DNA from: JANWKQ01 sp964624635
Lineage (GTDB): Bacteria; Bacteroidota; Bacteroidia; CAIKAF01
Reading direction: 5' to 3'
NCBI GenBank assembly: GCA_964624635.1
Contig: CAZUXM010000003.1
Location: 1-64,000, forward strand
Length of the DNA: 64,000 bases
Shown: piece by piece, positions 9,408-16,284 of the stretch
Layout of the letters: each line of letters opens with the position of its first letter
Numbering within the stretch: position 1 is the first letter of the stretch
Notes under the pieces: generated by a model
Databases searched by the model: none
Told to the model about the DNA's origin: nothing
Seen by the model: the letters and a program-made list of their open reading frames with translations, nothing else
Made by a program: the position numbers and the translations under genes

Positions 9408-10649
9408 TTGATTTTAAAAATCATTAAAGAAAGTACCCTTTTTGCATGGGGTTCGCTGGTATCCAATAAACTAAGGACCTCCTTATCATTATTGGGAGCA
9501 GTAATCGGATTTTTTGTAATCATATTGGTATTAGCGGCGGTTGATTCCCTCAAACGGAATATTTATGAAAGTATTGATAGTATAGGTCCTAATGTAGTAT
9601 ATGTACATAAATGGTCGTGGGAAGGTGGATTTGATTATCCCTGGTGGAAATATTTTTTACGACCGCAACCTTCGGTTGATGAAGCTGAATTATTAATTAA
9701 GAGAAGTTATTTAGCTGAATCTGTTACCTGTGCTGTTGATTTTAGCAGACCTATTAAACATCGCGACAATTTCCTGAGCAATGCATCCATTAAAGGAGTT
9801 TGGCTCAATTACGAAAAAGTAAATGAATTTAATTTATCTACAGGAAGGTATTTTACAGACGGAGAAATTCGTTCAGGAAATACGGTAGCTATCATTGGAC
9901 ACAACATTGCTCAAAATTTGTTTCCGGGTCAAAACCCAATAGGATCTATTTTAAAAATTAAGGGGAAGAATTTTGAAGTAATTGGTGTAGTAGAAAAGGC
10001 AGGAGAGGGGTTATTTGGATCAGGAAAAGATGAAACTGTTTACCTTCCATATTTCGCCACTAATGGAATGGTTGATCTCAATAATTTTAATGTTCAACAA
10101 GAAATCGCTATTAAGCCACTTAAAAACGTATCCTCCCAACAAATTAAAGATGAACTTACCGGCTTGATGAGGTCAATCAGAAAATTAAAACCCTCAGAAG
10201 AAGATAATTTTTCATTGAATGAAGCGAGTATGGCTAAAAAACAGCTATCCGGAATTTTGGTAATGATGCAAATTGTAGGTTGGGTGATTGGATTTTTAGC
10301 AATGATGGTTGGAATTTTTGGGGTGGCGAATATTATGTTTGTCTCCGTAAAAGAAAGAACCAATCTTATAGGAATTCAAAAAGCGTTAGGGGCAAAACGT
10401 ATTTTTATTTTGGTACAGTTCCTTATTGAATCTATCATATTATCAGGAGCGGGATGTATTTTGGGTGTTATACTGGTAAATATCATTGCTGCTATTGTAA
10501 GGCATTTTACCACCTTTGATCTTAGGCTTTCGGTTTCTAATGTAGTATTGAGTTTAACTATTTCCGCCATATCAGGTATATTGGCAGGTATCATTCCGGC
10601 ATACTCTGCTTCTAGATTAGATCCTGTAGAAGCGATTCGTTCGAAGTAA
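9408..10649 (+). CDS. MacB/FtsX-family ABC transporter permease
   Basis: Four-helix permease of the MacB superfamily. An N-terminal helix follows the typical SLVSNKLRTSLSLLGAVIGFF. A periplasmic MacB-PCD domain covers about residues 45-265. Three C-terminal FtsX helices include the family signature SVKERTNLIGIQKALGAKR. The open frame runs from a TTG at 9354, but the in-frame TTG at 9408 gives the usual start ILKIIKEST. There is no ATG in this part. No ATPase or membrane-fusion gene lies next to it, so its partner must be elsewhere. The substrate is unknown. Confidence 0.85.
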   Translation: MILKIIKESTLFAWGSLVSNKLRTSLSLLGAVIGFFVIILVLAAVDSLKRNIYESIDSIGPNVVYVHKWSWEGGFDYPWWKYFLRPQPSVDEAELLIKRSYLAESVTCAVDFSRPIKHRDNFLSNASIKGVWLNYEKVNEFNLSTGRYFTDGEIRSGNTVAIIGHNIAQNLFPGQNPIGSILKIKGKNFEVIGVVEKAGEGLFGSGKDETVYLPYFATNGMVDLNNFNVQQEIAIKPLKNVSSQQIKDELTGLMRSIRKLKPSEEDNFSLNEASMAKKQLSGILVMMQIVGWVIGFLAMMVGIFGVANIMFVSVKERTNLIGIQKALGAKRIFILVQFLIESIILSGAGCILGVILVNIIAAIVRHFTTFDLRLSVSNVVLSLTISAISGILAGIIPAYSASRLDPVEAIRSK

Positions 10650-10658
10650 CATAGCCGT

Positions 10659-10715
10659 TTAAATCCGCTGCATCAGCGTATCTCTGACCGTAGCGTCAGA
10701 ATCATCAGCGTTCTG
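10659..10715. repeat. Small hairpin/repeat element between two genes
   Basis: The spacer holds two short hairpins, CGCTG-cat-CAGCG (10666-10678) and TCTGAC-cgtagc-GTCAGA (10683-10700), and a direct repeat ATCAGCGT (10672 and about 10705). It is more G+C rich than its surroundings. It could be a weak terminator or a dispersed intergenic repeat. Confidence 0.4.
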
Positions 10716-10796
10716 TTAAAAATTGAGAAGTGCAATTGCACGTCTTTGCTATTCACCAATAAATATATTTTATACCTATTTGTATATTCGTACTCT

Positions 10797-11834
10797 ATGA
10801 ATAAATCACTTAAAAGAATCATCATCGTTTTAGGAAGTATAGTACTTATTGTAATGGTTCCACCCATATTTATGCCTTCTAAATACACGGCAGAGTCAAC
10901 CATCATTATAAAAAGTACTCCATACAACGTGTTCCCATATTTTGCTGATTTACGTAATTGGGAAAAATGGTCACCATGGAAACAAAAAGACACATCTACA
11001 GCCTATACATATTCTGCTAATAGTTTTGGTGCAGGTTCAACCATGGAATGGGATAGTAAAAATGATGAATTAGGAACTGGTAAATTAACTACCGTTCAAT
11101 TCAAAAAATTTCATCATATCAACTATCAGCTATCATTTATAAAACCATTTGAAAGTACCTCCGGTGGACAAATCATTGCCGAAAAACTTAGTGATACCGA
11201 AGTGAAGGTTACCTGGACAAATACCGCCAAGCTAAGATATCCTATTGACCGATGGTTTAATGCATTCATGAGTTTTGAAAAAATGATTGAAAAAGATTTT
11301 TCCCAAGGGCTAACCAATTTAAAGACCGTGGTTGAATCCAATCCGCAAAGAATATTACCTGCAGTAAAACCCAGCACTATTCAATTAAAAGAACAATATT
11401 TATTTTCAATATTACATGATAATGTAGCTTACAATCAAATAGGAAATAAAATTGGCGAAAGTTATCATGCTATTTTAACTACGATGTCACAAAAAGGTAT
11501 GGAACCTATGGAGCAACCTCCCATCTGTTTGTACTATAAATTTAGTCGTGAAAGCACTAAAATGAGACCGGCACTATTTGTTGCAGGTTGTTTAAATGTA
11601 TCGTTATCCAATGGCATTGAATGTGTTCCATTGTATGGTGATAAAGTATTACAATTTGAATATATGGGACCATACGGCAAAATGGAATCTACATATGATG
11701 CTATTGATATATATATTGAAGAAAATAAATTGAATCGCAAGCGTGATTATTTCTGGGAAGAATATGTAACAGATCCGGGGTTAGAACCAGATTCGAATAA
11801 ATGGGTAACCAATATATATGTGCCAATCAGGTAA
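10797..11834 (+). CDS. Membrane-anchored SRPBCC domain fused to GyrI-like effector-binding domain
   Basis: The ATG at 10797 (MNKSLKRI) is chosen over an upstream start at 10746 because it places a clean membrane helix (residues 5-23) at the N-terminus. A START/SRPBCC ligand-binding domain follows (about 30-180; STPYNVFPYFADLRNWEKWSPW is split across it). A C-terminal AraC effector-binding/GyrI-like domain covers about 195-345. Both domain types bind small hydrophobic or cationic molecules. No DNA-binding part is present. A ligand-sensing or sequestering role in the envelope is inferred. Confidence 0.75.
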   Translation: MNKSLKRIIIVLGSIVLIVMVPPIFMPSKYTAESTIIIKSTPYNVFPYFADLRNWEKWSPWKQKDTSTAYTYSANSFGAGSTMEWDSKNDELGTGKLTTVQFKKFHHINYQLSFIKPFESTSGGQIIAEKLSDTEVKVTWTNTAKLRYPIDRWFNAFMSFEKMIEKDFSQGLTNLKTVVESNPQRILPAVKPSTIQLKEQYLFSILHDNVAYNQIGNKIGESYHAILTTMSQKGMEPMEQPPICLYYKFSRESTKMRPALFVAGCLNVSLSNGIECVPLYGDKVLQFEYMGPYGKMESTYDAIDIYIEENKLNRKRDYFWEEYVTDPGLEPDSNKWVTNIYVPIR

Positions 11835-11868
11835 AAAAAGAGGGGACGCACCGGCTATACGTCCCCTC
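11832..11868 (-). terminator. Rho-independent terminator of the small minus-strand gene at 11897
   Basis: A nine-base stem, GAGGGGACG/CGTCCCCTC (11840-11868), is followed on the minus strand by a run of seven T (11833-11839). The polarity fits a minus-strand transcript, though it could also end the convergent SRPBCC gene. Confidence 0.8.
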
Positions 11869-11896
11869 AAAACTAAATTTTAATCAAGCAAAGATT

Positions 11897-12076
11897 TTAT
11901 CCGTTACTTCTTTTCTTACGTTTTACTACATACTCCTGGAAGGAAACAGTATGTCCGAACTCACTTTTCATCTTTTCAAGCTCATCCTGCTCCTTCAACA
12001 TTTTCAAATACTTTTTGTAAGAAAGTAGTACTGATTTAATGTTGCCATCATCATCTGTAATATACTGCGTTTTCAT
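11897..12076 (-). CDS. Small antitoxin-like protein (59 aa)
   Basis: ATG at 12076 to TAA at 11897. The protein begins MKTQYITDDDGNIKSVLLSY, and the part after it, KKYLKMLKEQDELEKMK, is charged and helical. The pattern of a short strand, a turn, a strand and then a long charged helix resembles the N-terminus of Phd/RelB-type antitoxins found in Bacteroidota. No toxin gene lies beside it. A TAAATTTA near-match to the -7 box lies about eight bases upstream, and a strong minus-strand terminator follows. I am fairly sure it is expressed; the antitoxin label is inference from pattern. Confidence 0.65.
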   Translation of the reverse strand: MKTQYITDDDGNIKSVLLSYKKYLKMLKEQDELEKMKSEFGHTVSFQEYVVKRKKRSNG

Positions 12077-12134
12077 ACCCTAAATTTACAGATAAAACAG
12101 GGGGTTCTAAAGGGTTTAACTAATTTTTATCTCG

Positions 12135-12145
12135 CTGATAATCAG
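12135..12145. promoter_or_regulatory. Palindrome upstream of the antitoxin-like gene
   Basis: CTGAT-A-ATCAG is a perfect 11-base palindrome about 60 bases upstream of the ATG at 12076. It could be an operator, but it is short enough to be chance. Confidence 0.25.
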
Positions 12146-12320
12146 TGCTATGACAGGTATTTTGGCAATGAAATTTTGTCATTTTTTGTGTCAAAAAAAT
12201 CTATTGTATTGGTATTCAGCATTTTATGATAAATTGGGGTTTTGAGCTGTTTTCGTCAGTTTGCCTTAAGACTTAAGCCTTGGTATGGGATAAAGACACT
12301 CACCATTGATATATAAAAAT

Positions 12321-12353
12321 AAAAAACCGGTCTGAGGAAAGGACCGGTTTTTA
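12321..12353 (-). terminator. Terminator downstream of the 48-aa ORF
   Basis: Stem ACCGGTC (12326-12332) pairs with GACCGGT (12342-12348), flanked by A and T runs that extend the stem. On the minus strand it ends in TTTTTTATTTTT, a classic intrinsic terminator tail. It separates the two small minus-strand genes. Confidence 0.8.
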
Positions 12354-12408
12354 TAAACTACTCAACCTACATTTATTGAAAAGAAACTTACGCCAGAAAT
12401 ATATTATT

Positions 12409-12555
12409 TCAATCTTGGCTGGCTACTACTACTTTAATATAACTATGTGAAGTGGAGTCGAACATGAGCATAAAGCGACACAACTTTCCATTTACATAGC
12501 CCAGGTAAATTTCCGTTTGCTGCATCGCTTGTTTATATGTCATGTTAGTTCTCAT
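12409..12555 (-). CDS. Small hypothetical protein (48 aa)
   Basis: ATG at 12555 to TGA at 12409. The product begins MRTNMTYKQAMQQTEIYLGY and has a beta-rich end (SYIKVVVASQD). I do not recognise a family. Support comes from context: an excellent minus-strand terminator about 55 bases after the stop, and a near-consensus -7 box (TACATTTA) about 20 bases before the ATG. No other gene on this strand could own that terminator. The rest of the 11835-12734 spacer shows no convincing frame. Confidence 0.5.
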   Translation of the reverse strand: MRTNMTYKQAMQQTEIYLGYVNGKLCRFMLMFDSTSHSYIKVVVASQD

Positions 12556-12734
12556 TGTTATAACTGTTAAGTAAATGTACGTTTAGCATACCTACAATGC
12601 TAAAACTAAAAAGTTCAGGTATCAGCTGTTAAATACTTACAAATAGGTAATGTGTTTTTTTATATTCCTTGTATTTGCGGGGTTTTTAGTTTTAATTTAT
12701 ATGACTCAAAATTCATCATATCGGCTAAAACCTC

Positions 12735-13097
12735 ATGGCAATTCATAATAAATTTGGTAAAGAAGGAGAAAAAGCGGCTGTTGAATTTATACAACGAAAA
12801 GGCTACAAGGTTTTAGAAATCAACTATCGTTTGCACCCTTATGAATTAGACATCATTGCTGAAGATGGTCCATTCATTGTATTTATTGAAGTAAAGTCTC
12901 GGCAAACGGATGAATATGGTCATCCAATTGAATTTATTACGGGTAAAAAAGAAAAACACATGCTACTTGTAGCTGACTACTATCTGGAATATAAAAAACC
13001 GGGGAAAGAGGGTCGTTTTGATGTAATCACTATACTTAATAATAAAGGTCACTTCATTTTAGAACATTTTATCAATGCATTTACTGCTATTGGTTAG
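12735..13097 (+). CDS. YraN/UPF0102 family nuclease-like protein
   Basis: The 120-residue protein has the YraN pattern: GKEGEKAAVEFI near the N-terminus, then the restriction-nuclease-like core with D39 in ELDIIAEDG and E52-V-K54 in IEVKSRQ. These are the expected metal-binding residues of the PD-(D/E)XK fold. The cellular role of YraN is not settled. TGTATTTG about 50 bases upstream is one base off the -7 consensus. Confidence 0.88.
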   Translation: MAIHNKFGKEGEKAAVEFIQRKGYKVLEINYRLHPYELDIIAEDGPFIVFIEVKSRQTDEYGHPIEFITGKKEKHMLLVADYYLEYKKPGKEGRFDVITILNNKGHFILEHFINAFTAIG

Positions 13098-13105
13098 GTT
13101 TATAG

Positions 13106-13113
13106 TACCTTTG
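13106..13113 (+). promoter_or_regulatory. -7 element TACCTTTG upstream of the pseudouridine synthase
   Basis: Exact TAnnTTTG match. A TTG lies 13 bases upstream, closer than the usual 19-22. It predicts a leader of about 90 bases before the ATG at 13209. Confidence 0.6.
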
Positions 13114-13119
13114 CGTCTG

Positions 13120-13194
13120 GTTAATGTTATTAGAAAATAGTTAATGGTTCAATTAAGCACGTTTCTATTTCTCAATTAACTAATAACCATTAAC
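13120..13194 (+). other. Long inverted repeat in the 5' leader of the pseudouridine synthase gene
   Basis: GTTAATGTTATTAG (13120-13133) pairs with CTAATAACCATTAAC (13180-13194) with a single bulged C. Inside it AGAAAATAG/CTATTTCT and TTAAT/ATTAA can also pair. The result would be one extended stem-loop occupying nearly the whole predicted leader. Confidence 0.5.
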
Positions 13195-13208
13195 TGAATA
13201 ACTATCAC

Positions 13209-14534
13209 ATGAGAAACGAAAGAGGTCCTAAAAAAACAGGTCGTAGCAACTCCTCATCCAGAGGAGGTTCATCCTATAAAAAATCAGGAGATAAAAAACC
13301 GGGAGGGTTTAAAAAAACTACCGGACCTAAAAAATATGGAACCGGAGCTAAACGAGAAGAAAGTAGTGATAGAAATAAAAGTTCAGACAAAAAATTCTCA
13401 AAAGATAAACCTGCTTTTAAATCAGGTTTCAAAAAAACAGCCCGTAACACCGATACTAGATTTAAAAAAGAAGGAGAAGATAAAAAAACCTTTAAGCCTA
13501 AAAAAGACTTTAAACGATCTCCCCGTATCAATAATAAACCCGAAGGTGACAAGTGGAAAAAGGATCCTTCGACTAATGTTCAGGATGAAAAAAATAAAAA
13601 ATTCACTCCTAAAAAGTCAGGAAGTTATGCGGAGTACAAAAAACGAGGCACTGGAAAAAGCTTTGAAGAGAGAAAAGAATTTAAAAAGAAAACAGGTTTA
13701 AAAACCTACACCGAAAAAGATACTGATAAAACGTATTATAAATCATCAGAAATTGTTCGGAAAAAAGATGGTAGTAAAGGGTTTAAAAAAACCAAAGTAT
13801 ACACCGATAAACCCAATGATGATGGTACAATACGTTTAAATAAATTTATTGCCAACGCTGGTATCTGTTCTCGACGAGAAGCCGACACCTATATTGAAAC
13901 AGGAGTAGTTACGGTAAATGGGGTGGTAATTACTGAATTGGGGTATAAAGTAAAGCCCGAAGACAGAGTATTATTTCATGATAAACCTATCATTGGTGAA
14001 AAACATGTATATATATTGTTAAACAAACNNNNNNNNNNAGATTATATCACTACTTCAAAAGATCCACAAAACAGAAAAACTGTACTTGAACTCATCAACG
14101 GAGTAAAAGAAAGAGTATTTCCTGTTGGAAGACTTGACAGAAATACTACTGGAGTATTATTACTCACCAATGATGGAGGATTAGCTGAAAAACTAATGCA
14201 TCCCCGCAAAGGAATAAATAAAATTTACCATGTAGAATTAGATAAAAAATTTGCAGCTCCTGATATGGCTGAAATGAAAAAAGGTATTGAACTGGAAGAT
14301 GGATTTTTTACACCTGATGAAGTAGATTATGTTGAAGGAATGGATAAGCACCATGTAGGTATACAAATACACTCAGGAGCTAATCGTATTGTAAGACGTT
14401 TGTTTGAGGCGATGGAATATAATGTAGTAAAACTCGACAGAGTAGTATATGCAGGTCTTACCAAAAAGGGACTTACACGTGGCAAATGGAGATTCCTGAA
14501 AGACAGTGAGGTGTATGCTCTTAAAATGATGTAA
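13209..14534 (+). CDS. rRNA pseudouridine synthase of the RsuA/RluB family with a long basic N-terminal extension
   Basis: Isomerises a specific uridine in ribosomal RNA. The first 200 or so residues are a disordered K/R/S/G-rich tail that probably binds RNA. An S4 domain follows (about 206-255, LNKFIANAGICSRREAD), then the RsuA-type catalytic domain with the aspartate motif GRLDRNTTGVLLL. Ten N (14029-14038) interrupt the segment after LLNK, where the family normally reads NKP-K-G/D-Y. The frame continues across, but the true gap length is uncertain. The exact rRNA site (RluB or RluF-like) cannot be told. Confidence 0.88.
   Translation: MRNERGPKKTGRSNSSSRGGSSYKKSGDKKPGGFKKTTGPKKYGTGAKREESSDRNKSSDKKFSKDKPAFKSGFKKTARNTDTRFKKEGEDKKTFKPKKDFKRSPRINNKPEGDKWKKDPSTNVQDEKNKKFTPKKSGSYAEYKKRGTGKSFEERKEFKKKTGLKTYTEKDTDKTYYKSSEIVRKKDGSKGFKKTKVYTDKPNDDGTIRLNKFIANAGICSRREADTYIETGVVTVNGVVITELGYKVKPEDRVLFHDKPIIGEKHVYILLNKXXXXDYITTSKDPQNRKTVLELINGVKERVFPVGRLDRNTTGVLLLTNDGGLAEKLMHPRKGINKIYHVELDKKFAAPDMAEMKKGIELEDGFFTPDEVDYVEGMDKHHVGIQIHSGANRIVRRLFEAMEYNVVKLDRVVYAGLTKKGLTRGKWRFLKDSEVYALKMM
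14029..14038. other. Assembly gap (10 N)
   Basis: Unresolved bases inside the pseudouridine synthase. The family usually has two residues here where the gap makes room for four codons, so the run is probably a placeholder length. Confidence 0.95.
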
Positions 14535-14561
14535 ATCGCTTTTCCGGTTTTGATTAATTCG

Positions 14562-14569
14562 TATTTTTG
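14562..14569 (+). promoter_or_regulatory. -7 element TATTTTTG upstream of the GH3 gene
   Basis: Exact TAnnTTTG match about 30 bases before the ATG at 14599. The nearest TTG is only nine bases upstream, so the -33 box is unclear. Confidence 0.5.
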
Positions 14570-14598
14570 CAATTCACCATTAATCCCCCATTTCAAGT

Positions 14599-16131
14599 AT
14601 GGAAATACTTGGTAGTTTGATTAAAAACACACTTACCCTACGTAAAACCATTGGGAAAGTTCGTCGTAAAGGATCAAGTACTGTACAACAAAGAAAGACT
14701 TTGTTGAAGTTGCTTACCAAGGCCAGATATACTCAATTTGGTGAACATTTTGAATTTGATTCAATTTTACTCGCTTCAAATCCTGAAAAAATGTTTCAGA
14801 AAATAGTTCCTATTTATGATTATGACCGAATATTTTCTGAATGGTGGCATAAAGCCATAGAAAATGAAATAGATGTTTGTTGGCCGGGGAAAATCAAATA
14901 CTTTGCCCTTTCCAGTGGAACTTCGGGTGCTCCAAGTAAACAAATTCCGGTTACCTCGTCAATGATCAGAGGTATGCGCAAAACCAGTGTTCGACAGGTA
15001 TTGTCATTAACTAACTATGGGTTATCCGAAGAGTTTTTTCAAAAAGGAGTGTTGATTGTTGGAGGATCCAGCGATTTACAAAATATGGGAAATTATTATC
15101 AAGGAGACCTAAGCGGCATTAATGCGACAAAAATGCCATTCTGGACATCTCCTTTTTATAAGCCCGGAAAAGACATAGTAAAGCTTCGCGACTGGAATGC
15201 AAAAATTGAGGAAATTGTTAATCATGCTCCGGAATGGGACATATCTATGATTACAGGTGTTCCAGCATGGAATCAGATTATTCTTGAGAAAATTGTAGAA
15301 AAATATAAACTCAATAATATTCATGACCTCTGGCCCAACCTTCAGGTATTTATCCATGGGGGTGTTGCCATTACTCCTTATATCAAAAGCTTTGAAAAAT
15401 TATTTGGCAAAAAGGTGCACTTTTTAGAAACCTATTTAGCCAGTGAGGGATTTATTGCCTACCAAAGTAGAAAGGATGTAAAAGGGATGGAGTTGGTATT
15501 GGATGGCGGAATTTTTGTGGAGTTTATTCCATTTACTGAAAGAAATTTCCATAGTGACGGTACCCTTAAATACAATCCTGAGGTTTTATTGATTGAAGAG
15601 GTAAAAGAAGAAGTAGAGTATGCATTACTCATATCAACCAACGCCGGTACCTGGAGATACATGATTGGTGATACCATTAAATTTACCTCCGTTGAACACC
15701 ACGAAATAATCATCACCGGAAGAACCAAACATTTCCTGAGCCTTTGTGGGGAACACCTATCGGTTGATAATATGACTCAAGCCGTAAATAACCTTTGTAC
15801 TGAATTTAACATCCCTATCCGTGAATTTACAGTAGCCGGAACAGTGAATGGAAGCAGTTTTGGACACCATTGGTTTCTTGGAATTGATAATCCAACAGTA
15901 TCAAAAGATATATTGCTCACTAAACTAGATGAGTTTTTAAAGGACCTGAATGATGACTATGCCGTTGAACGCCGGCATGCACTACAAAACATTCAACTGG
16001 ATATAATACCTACTACCCAATTCTACGAATGGATGGAAAGCAAAGGAAAACTGGGCTCACAGAACAAGTTCCCAAGAGTATTACAGTCCAAAAACTATCA
16101 GGACTGGATGGGGTTTCTGAGTTCTAAATAA
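14599..16131 (+). CDS. GH3 family (acyl-adenylate-forming) protein
   Basis: The 510-residue protein matches the bacterial GH3 family common in Bacteroidota. The ATP-binding motif ALSSGTSGAPSKQIPVT lies at about residues 105-121. The nucleotide-binding YLASEGF region and the hinge TGRTKHFLSLCGEHLS follow. The plant members conjugate amino acids to hormone carboxylates by adenylation. The bacterial substrate is not established, so only the adenylating chemistry is inferred. It stands alone between the pseudouridine synthase and the AsmA-like gene. Confidence 0.88.
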   Translation: MEILGSLIKNTLTLRKTIGKVRRKGSSTVQQRKTLLKLLTKARYTQFGEHFEFDSILLASNPEKMFQKIVPIYDYDRIFSEWWHKAIENEIDVCWPGKIKYFALSSGTSGAPSKQIPVTSSMIRGMRKTSVRQVLSLTNYGLSEEFFQKGVLIVGGSSDLQNMGNYYQGDLSGINATKMPFWTSPFYKPGKDIVKLRDWNAKIEEIVNHAPEWDISMITGVPAWNQIILEKIVEKYKLNNIHDLWPNLQVFIHGGVAITPYIKSFEKLFGKKVHFLETYLASEGFIAYQSRKDVKGMELVLDGGIFVEFIPFTERNFHSDGTLKYNPEVLLIEEVKEEVEYALLISTNAGTWRYMIGDTIKFTSVEHHEIIITGRTKHFLSLCGEHLSVDNMTQAVNNLCTEFNIPIREFTVAGTVNGSSFGHHWFLGIDNPTVSKDILLTKLDEFLKDLNDDYAVERRHALQNIQLDIIPTTQFYEWMESKGKLGSQNKFPRVLQSKNYQDWMGFLSSK

Positions 16132-16284
16132 CCAATTCATCATTACTTCATTACTAACACAATAAAGCAAAGATTACCTGAGTTTTAAGTATTACACTTA
16201 TTAATACCGGCACGTTGATATCATTTATACTCTAAGGCAAATGAGTGCCTTCATTTTAGCAAATTTTGTAGTGTATACTGATTC

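Noticed and set aside
12152..12250. Short plus-strand ORF of 31 codons in the spacer
   Set aside because: No promoter box or terminator fits it, and the composition is that of random A/T-rich DNA.
13336..13701. 121-codon frame within the basic tail of the pseudouridine synthase
   Set aside because: The A-rich low-complexity DNA leaves alternate frames open; the translation is a shifted Lys-rich echo of the true frame.
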